DNA of 11,582 nt, from NCBI GenBank assembly GCA_025464795.1, contig JAODNB010000109.1, positions 1-11,582 on the forward strand, read 5' to 3'. Both the position numbers and the translations under genes were made by a program. Under the pieces are notes generated by a model. That model worked only from the letters and a program-made list of their open reading frames with translations, made no database searches and was not told where the DNA came from. This document shows, one piece after another, positions 5,010 through 10,719 of this stretch (its first letter is position 1; each line of letters opens with the position of its first letter). The stretch is from Frankiales bacterium. Its GTDB lineage: Bacteria; Actinomycetota; Actinomycetes; Mycobacteriales; SCTD01.

Positions 5010-6472
5010 GCGTGCTCGCCATCGACTGCGGCACCACGGGCGTCACGGCGCTCGTCGTCGCCGAGGACGGTCAGGTGGTCAGCCGGGGCTACCAGGAGTT
5101 CCCGCAGCACTTCCCTGAGCCGGGCTGGGTGGAGCACGAGCCGGAGGAGATCTGGGTCGCCGTCATCTCCAGCTGCCGGGCTGCCCTCGAAGGACAGACG
5201 GTCACCGCGATCGGCATCACCAACCAGCGTGAGACAGCCGTCCTGTGGGACCGCGCGACCCTGCAGCCGCCACGTCGCGCGATCGTCTGGCAGGACCGGC
5301 GCACCAGCCACCTGTGCGACCACCTGCGCGAGCGGGGTCACGAGCCCCGGGTGGCCGAGCTGACTGGGCTCCGGCTGGACCCGTACTTCACCGCGACGAA
5401 GCTGGCGTGGCTCGGACGCCACGAGAAGCGCACCTGGGAGGGCGTGACCAGCGGCGCGACCGCCGTGGGCACCGTCGACTCGTACGTCATCGCCCGCCTC
5501 ACCGGGGGCGCCCTCCACGTGACCGATGCCAGCAACGCCAGTCGAACCCTGCTGTACGACCTGCGCACCGGGAACTGGTCGGACGAGCTGTGCGAGCTGT
5601 TCGGCGTCCCCCGCAGCGCGCTCCCCCGGGTCGTGCCGTCCTACGGCGAGGTGGGCCGGACCGACCCGGTCGCGTTCCTCGGTCTCGACCTCCCGATCGC
5701 CGGGATCGCCGGCGACCAGCAGGCGGCCCTGTTCGGGCAGGGCTGCTACGAGCAGGGCCGGTCGAAGTGCACCTACGGCACGGGTTCCTTCGTGCTCGTG
5801 AACACCGGCAGCACCCCGGTCCTCAGCGAACGGCTGCTCACCACCGTCGCCTGGATGGCCCCTGACGGAACGCTAACCTACGCCCTCGAGGGGGCCGTCT
5901 TCGTGACCGGCGCGGCCGTGCAGTGGCTCAGGGACGGGCTGCAGCTGATCGGCAGTGCCCAGGAGATCGAGTCGCTCGCGCGGCAGGTGCCGGACAGCGG
6001 CGGAGTGGTCTTCGTACCCGCCCTGACGGGGCTGGGGGCACCGCATTGGGACCCGGACGCGCGGGGCACGGTCCTCGGGATCACCCGCGGGACCACCCGG
6101 GCGCACCTGGCCCGCGCGACGCTCGACGCCATCGCCTTCGAGGTCCGGGACGTCGTGGACGCGATGACCAGCGAGGCGGGCGTGGCGCTGCCGTCCCTGC
6201 AGGTGGACGGTGGAGCGAGCAGCAACGACCTGCTGTGCCAGCTGCAGGCCGACCAGCTCGGTGTGCCCGTACAGCGGCCCGAGGTCTTGGAGACCACCGC
6301 CCTCGGAGCCGCCTTCCTCGCGGGGCTCGGCACGGGGGTGTGGTCGACCCCTCAGGAGCTCGCCGACACCTGGCGGCTGGACCGCCGCTTCGAGCCCGTG
6401 TCCGGGGTTCGGGAGGACGGCACGCACACGCGCTGGCTCAAGGCCGTGGACCGCAGCAAGGCCTGGGTCTAG
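5006..6472 (+). CDS. glpK: Glycerol kinase
   Basis: A 488-residue FGGY-family kinase that phosphorylates glycerol to sn-glycerol 3-phosphate with ATP. Full length compared with about 500 for the family. Seen: IDCGTTGVTALV (6-17) for phosphate binding, NQRET (73-77) giving Arg75 and Glu76, Trp95, and DPYFTATKLAWL (125-136) with Tyr127. AGIAGDQQAALFGQ (232-245) contains catalytic Asp237, and YGTGSF (257-262) follows. The second FGGY signature spans 354-374. These residues match the glycerol contacts of E. coli GlpK, which separates it from xylulokinase-like relatives. Two control sites are absent: the E. coli FBP-binding G-T-R loop reads GLDL here, and the His phosphorylated by the PTS in enterococcal enzymes is replaced by Ala223. 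The GTG start overlaps the DUF1028 stop by 4 bp. Its TAG shares a CTAG with the convergent regulator's stop. No uptake facilitator or GlpD is in the window. Confidence 0.95.
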   Translation: MSVLAIDCGTTGVTALVVAEDGQVVSRGYQEFPQHFPEPGWVEHEPEEIWVAVISSCRAALEGQTVTAIGITNQRETAVLWDRATLQPPRRAIVWQDRRTSHLCDHLRERGHEPRVAELTGLRLDPYFTATKLAWLGRHEKRTWEGVTSGATAVGTVDSYVIARLTGGALHVTDASNASRTLLYDLRTGNWSDELCELFGVPRSALPRVVPSYGEVGRTDPVAFLGLDLPIAGIAGDQQAALFGQGCYEQGRSKCTYGTGSFVLVNTGSTPVLSERLLTTVAWMAPDGTLTYALEGAVFVTGAAVQWLRDGLQLIGSAQEIESLARQVPDSGGVVFVPALTGLGAPHWDPDARGTVLGITRGTTRAHLARATLDAIAFEVRDVVDAMTSEAGVALPSLQVDGGASSNDLLCQLQADQLGVPVQRPEVLETTALGAAFLAGLGTGVWSTPQELADTWRLDRRFEPVSGVREDGTHTRWLKAVDRSKAWV

Positions 6473-7086
6473 TCCAGACCCTGCTCGAGGGCGTACCGGA
6501 CCAGCTGCGACCTGTTGTGCAGCTGCAGCTTGGTCAGGGTGTTCTGCACGTGGTTCTCCACGGTCCGGTGTGACAGCGTCAGCCGCTCCGCGACCTGCTT
6601 CGCCGTGAGGCCCTTGGCGACCAGCCGGAGCACCTCCGTCTCGCGCGCGGTCAGCTGGGGAGCCCCGGCCTCAGCGGCCGTCCGGCGGTACTCCCCGAGC
6701 AGCAGCCCGGCGAGGCCCGCGGTGAAGACGGCCTCGCCTCCCGCGGTCCTGCGCACGGCATCGACCAGCTGTCCGGCCTCAGCGGACTTCAGCAGGTAGC
6801 CCGTCGCCCCGGCCTTCACGGCCTCCAGGACGTCCTGCTGCTCGCCGGACGCCGAGAGCACGAGCACGCGCACCCCCAGCGGCACGACCCTCGCCGTCAC
6901 CTCGACGCCACTCAGGCCCGGCATCTGCAGGTCGCAGATGAGGACGTCGGGCTTCACGGCCAGGCAGACCCGGACGGCCTTCTCACCGTCGCCCGCGGTC
7001 CCCACGACGGTCAGTCCGGCCGCGACCAGGTCGCGCTCGACAGCGTCGCGCCAGATCGGGTGGTCGTCGGCGACCACGAGCCGCAA
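6469..7086 (-). CDS. macR: NarL/FixJ-family response regulator (MacR-like)
   Basis: A 205-residue regulator partnered with the kinase just upstream. Residues 1-115 are a receiver domain: acidic pair Asp7-Asp8 in VVADDHPIWRDAV, phospho-acceptor Asp52 in ICDLQMPGLSG, Ser78 as switch residue and Lys100 in GYLLKSAEA. Residues about 140-203 are a LuxR-type helix-turn-helix: LTARETEVLRLVAKGLT, then QVAERLTLSHRTVENHVQN. It should bind DNA as a phosphorylated dimer. The frame stays open upstream into the kinase gene. I choose TTG 7086, which gives MRLVVADDHP, the usual family start, 4 nt after the kinase stop; an earlier in-frame TTG 18 nt upstream is possible. No Shine-Dalgarno, so translation is probably coupled to the kinase. 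The name MacR rests on the partner kinase and is less certain than the family call. Confidence 0.88.
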   Translation of the reverse strand: MRLVVADDHPIWRDAVERDLVAAGLTVVGTAGDGEKAVRVCLAVKPDVLICDLQMPGLSGVEVTARVVPLGVRVLVLSASGEQQDVLEAVKAGATGYLLKSAEAGQLVDAVRRTAGGEAVFTAGLAGLLLGEYRRTAAEAGAPQLTARETEVLRLVAKGLTAKQVAERLTLSHRTVENHVQNTLTKLQLHNRSQLVRYALEQGLD

Positions 7087-7090
7087 GGGC

Positions 7091-8185
7091 TCAGCGGGGG
7101 ACAACGATCTGCACCTCCGTCCCCTGACCAGGCGTGCTCCCCCACGTGACGGTCCCACCGAGGTCCTGGACCCGACCGCGGATGGACGACGCCACGCCGA
7201 GGCGGCCGACCATGGCAGCCTCCGCGAGCCTGCCGGCGGGGATGCCGGGACCGTCGTCGCGCACCGAGACCACCACCGACCCATCGACGTCCTCCAGCAG
7301 GATCCACGCCGTGGATCCCCCGTGCTGCAAGGCGTTGTCGACCGCCGCACCGACAGCTGCGGCCAGCTCCACGGCGACCTGAGCGGGGAGGCTGACCGCC
7401 GTGGCAGGGGCGGCGACCTCGACGCCGGGACGCGCAGGCAGGAGCAGCCGGAGGTCCGACTTCCCGGTCGCCACGTCGCCGGGCTTCGCGACCAGCTGCC
7501 GCAGGGCCTGCTCCTGACCGGTCGCGAGCTCCACCAGCACGGGGTCGCTCGACCGCCGAGCCACCAGCGCCAGTGCCTGCAGCACGCCGTCGTGTACTGA
7601 CCTGGCCAGCCGCTCCCGCTCCGCCGTCTCGGCGCGCAGCCGAACTGCCTCCGCAGCGGACGCCTCCGCCCGCCGGGCGAGCTGCACCAGGTAGCCGACC
7701 ACCGACCCGAGCAGCACCAGCAGCACGCAGCTGTTCACCGTGGCCTGCGACGCGCCGGACCGCTCGACGACAGCACCCACCGCCACGACCAGTCCTGCGG
7801 TCGCTCCCGCGACCCAACCGCGCAGGACCGCCCACGCCGCCACGGGCGCGGCAGCCCAGCACACGGTGATCGTCGGACGGCCCGCCTCGATCTGCTGCTG
7901 CGTGAGGATCAGCAGGGACGACTGCTGGCAGGCGAGCGTCACTGCGAGGTCGACGACCAGCAGCCACAGCGCAGGCGGGACGCGTATGACGGTGACCACG
8001 GTCCACACCGCCATCACGGCCAGCACGACGGCGGCCGCCCGACGGTCCGCGTAGTTGCGGTACGAAGCGAGCACCACCACCACGGCGTACAGCAGGGAGG
8101 TGAGCCGGAACAGCGAGACCGCGCGCCAGAGCGCGGCTTCGAGCCTCAGCTCAGGACGCGCGGCGCTGGGGACGAGGAGCGTCAC
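7091..8185 (-). CDS. macS: Sensor histidine kinase, MacS-like
   Basis: A 364-residue membrane kinase. Residues about 20-170 hold four to six hydrophobic segments (for example LLYAVVVVLA, AAVVLAVMAVWTVVTV, LWLLVVDLAV, VLLVLLGSVVGYLV) with short loops and no large external domain, suggesting sensing within the membrane. The phospho-acceptor is His198 in ERLARSVHDGVLQALAL (191-207), the HisKA_3 pattern that pairs with NarL-type regulators. The ATPase domain shows Asn284 in VDNALQHGG, then DDGPGIP (310-316) and GQGTEV (353-358). The opening LWRAVSLFRLTSLLYA resembles the MacS family, known in Streptomyces to affect morphology and antibiotic production. GTG 8185 is the only standard start before the first membrane segment and makes a 35-bp overlap with the acyltransferase gene. 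The stop lies 4 nt before the regulator's start. The signal sensed is unknown. Confidence 0.88.
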   Translation of the reverse strand: MTLLVPSAARPELRLEAALWRAVSLFRLTSLLYAVVVVLASYRNYADRRAAAVVLAVMAVWTVVTVIRVPPALWLLVVDLAVTLACQQSSLLILTQQQIEAGRPTITVCWAAAPVAAWAVLRGWVAGATAGLVVAVGAVVERSGASQATVNSCVLLVLLGSVVGYLVQLARRAEASAAEAVRLRAETAERERLARSVHDGVLQALALVARRSSDPVLVELATGQEQALRQLVAKPGDVATGKSDLRLLLPARPGVEVAAPATAVSLPAQVAVELAAAVGAAVDNALQHGGSTAWILLEDVDGSVVVSVRDDGPGIPAGRLAEAAMVGRLGVASSIRGRVQDLGGTVTWGSTPGQGTEVQIVVPR

Positions 8186-8894
8186 TGACCATGGCCTCGT
8201 TGGCCGCGGTGCGGGCTTCCTCGATGTCGGCCTTCGCCTTGGTGGCGTAGGTGTCGACGTACTCCTGACCCGACAGGAGCATCAGCTCGTACATGATCTC
8301 GTCGGTGATGGAGCGCAGGACGAACCGGTCGCCCTCCATGCCCTGGTAGCGGCTGAAGTCCAGCGGCTTGCCGATCCGGATGCCGACCCGCCGACCGAGG
8401 ACCGGGAGCTTCTTGCCGGTGGGCTGCACCACGTCGGTGTTGACCATCGCGACGGGGATGACGGGAACACCGGCCTCGAGCGCCATTCGCGCCACCCCGG
8501 TCTTGCCGCGGTAGAGCCTGCCGTCGGGGCTGCGGGTGCCCTCGGGGTAGAGCCCGAGGAGGTTGCCGTCGGCAAGGATCCGCTTGGCGGTGTTGAGGGC
8601 AGCCTCGGAGGCGGCACCGCCCGAGCGGTCGATCGGCACCTGGCCGACCCCGGCGAAGAAGCCCTTGGTGAGCTTGCCCTTGATGCCCTTGCCGGTGAAG
8701 TAGTCGGCCTTCGCCAGGAAGGTGATCCGGCGCGTCGTACGGAGAGGCAGGAAGATCGAGTCGCTGAAGGACAGGTGGTTGCTCGCGAGGATCGCTGCAC
8801 CTTCGGTGGGGATGTTCTCCTCACCCTCCACCCAGGGGCGGAACAGGGCGCCGAGGATGGGTGTCAAGATCACCTTGACGACCCAGTAGAACAC
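8151..8894 (-). CDS. Lysophospholipid / 1-acylglycerol-3-phosphate acyltransferase family protein (PlsC-like)
   Basis: A 247-residue peripheral membrane acyltransferase. A hydrophobic, partly amphipathic start (FYWVVKVILTPILGALFRP, 2-20) is followed by the catalytic NHLSFSD (39-45, the H-X4-D motif with His40 and Asp45). The substrate-binding YPEGTRSPDG is at 116-125 and GVPVIPVAMV comes later. Homologs transfer an acyl chain to lysophosphatidic acid or related acceptors in phospholipid synthesis; actinobacteria carry several paralogs, so the exact acceptor is not assigned. The last 35 residues are charged and variable. GTG 8894 is used, with GGGG about 5 nt upstream. A promoter fits 44-79 nt upstream. 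The gene's end overlaps the kinase start by 35 bp, making acyltransferase, kinase and regulator one likely transcript. Confidence 0.9.
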   Translation of the reverse strand: MFYWVVKVILTPILGALFRPWVEGEENIPTEGAAILASNHLSFSDSIFLPLRTTRRITFLAKADYFTGKGIKGKLTKGFFAGVGQVPIDRSGGAASEAALNTAKRILADGNLLGLYPEGTRSPDGRLYRGKTGVARMALEAGVPVIPVAMVNTDVVQPTGKKLPVLGRRVGIRIGKPLDFSRYQGMEGDRFVLRSITDEIMYELMLLSGQEYVDTYATKAKADIEEARTAANEAMVSDAPRPQRRAS

Positions 8895-8944
8895 GCGACA
8901 CCCCAGATCAGGTTTGGTTGGCAGCTTCGTTGACGGCGAGCCTG

Positions 8945-8973
8945 ACCCTAGAGCGCCTGAGGAGCCGCGGCAA
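8945..8973 (-). promoter_or_regulatory. Sigma-70-type promoter for the acyltransferase-macS-macR operon
   Basis: On the minus strand TTGCCG (8968-8973), a 17-nt spacer and TAGGGT (8945-8950) form a good match to the actinobacterial housekeeping promoter. Start of transcription would be near 8938, leaving a leader of about 44 nt before GTG 8894. The remainder of the 144-bp intergenic region (8895-9038) shows no second clear promoter for the divergent esterase gene. Confidence 0.5.
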
Positions 8974-9038
8974 CGACCCCGTCGGCCCCTGAGCGCACCG
9001 TGCGACCATTCTCACTACCCCCCGAAAGGAACCCTCAC

Positions 9039-9791
9039 GTGGACGTGCTGCCCGGCGCTGAGCCCATCGACCTGCCGGGCGGACCGGTGGGGGTCGTGCT
9101 GTGCCACGGGTTCACCGGTACGACCCAGTCCATGCGGCCGTGGGCCGAGCACCTGTCCGCGGCCGGGCTGTCCGTCGTCGCACCGCGTCTGCCCGGGCAC
9201 GGCACCACCGTCCAGGACCTGAACACCACGCGCTTCAGCGAGTGGTACGCCGAGCTCGAGCGAGCCTTCGACGACCTGCGCAGCCGTTGCGACACGGTCT
9301 TCGTCATGGGGCTGTCGATGGGCGGGACGCTGGCACTGCGGCTGGCCGAGGAGCGGGCCGACCAGGTCGCCGGCGCGGTCGTGGTCAACACGGCCCTCAC
9401 CACCGAGCGCCTGGACGCCAAGCTGCTGCCGGTCCTCGCGCGGCTGCTCCCGTCCTTCAAGGGCATCGGGAGCGACATCAAGAAGCCGGGAGCGGTCGAG
9501 CTGGCCTACCCGAGGATCGCCCTGAAGGCCGCGCTGTCGCTCCAGCGGGCCTGGCCGGTCGTCCTGCGGGACCTGCCTCGCATCACCTGCCCGGTGCTGG
9601 CCTACCGGTCCCAGGACGACCACGTCGTGGAGCCGGTCTCGGGCCGGCTGCTGCTCGAGGGGATCCCTCAGGCGCAGGAGCGGGTCCTGCTCGACAGCTT
9701 CCACGTCGCGACGCTGGACAACGATGCTCCCGTCATCTTCGCGGGCTCGGTCGAGTTCGTCCGGGCCCACGCTCCTGCGGCTGCCGGGTAG
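9039..9791 (+). CDS. Alpha/beta hydrolase, Est30-like carboxylesterase / monoacylglycerol lipase type
   Basis: A 250-residue soluble alpha/beta hydrolase. Oxyanion-hole segment CHGFTGT (22-28); nucleophile Ser93 in GLSMGG (91-96); acid Asp193 in SQDDHVVEP (191-199); base His222 in DSFHVATLDND (219-229). Triad spacing and length agree closely with the Geobacillus carboxylesterase Est30 (247 residues; Ser94, Asp193, His223), a family that hydrolyses short and medium acyl esters. There is no signal peptide. I prefer GTG 9039, with GAAAGGA at 9024-9030 8 nt upstream; the frame also offers GTG 9000, which lacks a ribosome binding site and would add 13 residues outside the fold. The gene is divergent from the acyltransferase operon and 3 bp ahead of the next gene, so it probably heads a plus-strand operon. 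Confidence 0.9.
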   Translation: MDVLPGAEPIDLPGGPVGVVLCHGFTGTTQSMRPWAEHLSAAGLSVVAPRLPGHGTTVQDLNTTRFSEWYAELERAFDDLRSRCDTVFVMGLSMGGTLALRLAEERADQVAGAVVVNTALTTERLDAKLLPVLARLLPSFKGIGSDIKKPGAVELAYPRIALKAALSLQRAWPVVLRDLPRITCPVLAYRSQDDHVVEPVSGRLLLEGIPQAQERVLLDSFHVATLDNDAPVIFAGSVEFVRAHAPAAAG

Positions 9792-9794
9792 AGC

Positions 9795-10700
9795 ATGACC
9801 AGCGCCCCTCCCCCCGCAGACGGCCGACGGGACAACGGGCTGCCCTCTGCTGAGTGGGGTGCCCTGGTGGACGTGGACCCGCGGCTGTCCGAGGCGCTGC
9901 TGGAGAGCCTGGCAGCGGAGGGCGTCGCCGCCTTCGTCGAGCCGGCTCGCGACACCGACGCCTACACCCGGGCGAGCGTGCTGCCCAAGCGGCCGCTGGA
10001 CCGGCTCTGGGTGGACCCGGCTCGAGCCGACCTCGCGCGCGGGGTCGTCACCAGCGAGGTCGCCGACCTGACCGCGCTGCTCGCAGAGCAGGAGCCGGGC
10101 GCCACCGCACACGGGCTGGTGCGGCCGGTGCCCCGGACAGCTGCTGCCCGGGTCCTCCAGCCTCCCGAGCTGCCCGGGCCCCCGGCTCTGGCCGACGCAC
10201 CAGGCCCGGCTGAGACCTCGCGCAGCCCCCTTGACCCGCCCCTCGGGGGCGCCCCCATGCCCAGCGACGACGAGCTCTTCCGTCAGATCGTGGAGGGCTT
10301 CTCCAAGGACGTCGACGAGCCCGTGCCACGCTGGCCGGTCTCGGAGGACGTCGGTCCCTCCACGGCCGAGGACTCCCCGCGCCGCCGCCGCGCCGACCGC
10401 GACAGCAGCGGCGAGGAGGGGCTACCCGGTTGGCTCGAACCCGCCGCCCTCGAGGACGAGGGCCACTTCGAGCCCCCACCGGCGCCGAAGGTGCCACGGC
10501 TGCGCCCTCGTACCGTCCTTGCGGTCGTCATGTTCCTCGCCGGGCTGGCCGTGCTGTTCGTCCCCTTCCGCATCGGCTTGGACGACTCCGCCGTCAGCGT
10601 GCTCCTCGGTCTGCTGCTCACCGGAGGGGGCGCCGGCCTGCTGGTGTGGTGGATGCGCGATGCTCCGGCGGACGGATGGGACGACGGCGCGGTCGTCTGA
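9795..10700 (+). CDS. Proline-rich protein with two C-terminal membrane segments (DUF308-like), function unknown
   Basis: A 301-residue protein of unknown function. Residues about 20-110 look folded: a helix (LSEALLESLAAEGVAAFVEP) and LDRLWVDPARADLARGVV, a layout reminiscent of the small DUF2007 domain, though I cannot confirm that. Residues about 110-228 are a disordered linker rich in Pro, Ala, Glu and Arg. The tail has a PPPAPKVPRLRPR patch and two hydrophobic segments (about 240-258 and 266-287) joined by a short acidic loop, predicting both ends in the cytoplasm. Similar proteins next to hydrolase genes in actinobacteria are labelled DUF308, which I recall but cannot check. ATG 9795 follows the esterase stop by 3 nt without a clear Shine-Dalgarno, suggesting coupled translation. 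Confidence 0.8.
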   Translation: MTSAPPPADGRRDNGLPSAEWGALVDVDPRLSEALLESLAAEGVAAFVEPARDTDAYTRASVLPKRPLDRLWVDPARADLARGVVTSEVADLTALLAEQEPGATAHGLVRPVPRTAAARVLQPPELPGPPALADAPGPAETSRSPLDPPLGGAPMPSDDELFRQIVEGFSKDVDEPVPRWPVSEDVGPSTAEDSPRRRRADRDSSGEEGLPGWLEPAALEDEGHFEPPPAPKVPRLRPRTVLAVVMFLAGLAVLFVPFRIGLDDSAVSVLLGLLLTGGGAGLLVWWMRDAPADGWDDGAVV

Positions 10701-10707
10701 CGAGGAC

Positions 10708-10712
10708 AGGAG
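10708..10712 (+). promoter_or_regulatory. Strong Shine-Dalgarno AGGAG deciding the GTG 10720 start
   Basis: AGGAG lies 7 nt before GTG 10720 in the 19-bp gap after the membrane-protein gene. It favours this GTG over the overlapping out-of-frame TTG at 10718. Confidence 0.7.
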
Positions 10713-10719
10713 CTCGGTT

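Noticed and set aside
7011..8006. 331-codon minus-strand frame within the kinase region
   Set aside because: Out-of-frame Gly/Arg/Ala-rich shadow of the histidine kinase gene.
8895..9038. MacR-type operator (an inverted repeat of the TGAGTAC...GTACTCA kind, as I recall it from Streptomyces)
   Set aside because: I looked in this intergenic region and the other gaps and saw no such inverted repeat, so no autoregulation site is claimed.
9015..10112. 365-codon minus-strand frame opposite the esterase and membrane-protein genes
   Set aside because: Antisense shadow; the plus strand carries an intact Ser-Asp-His esterase.
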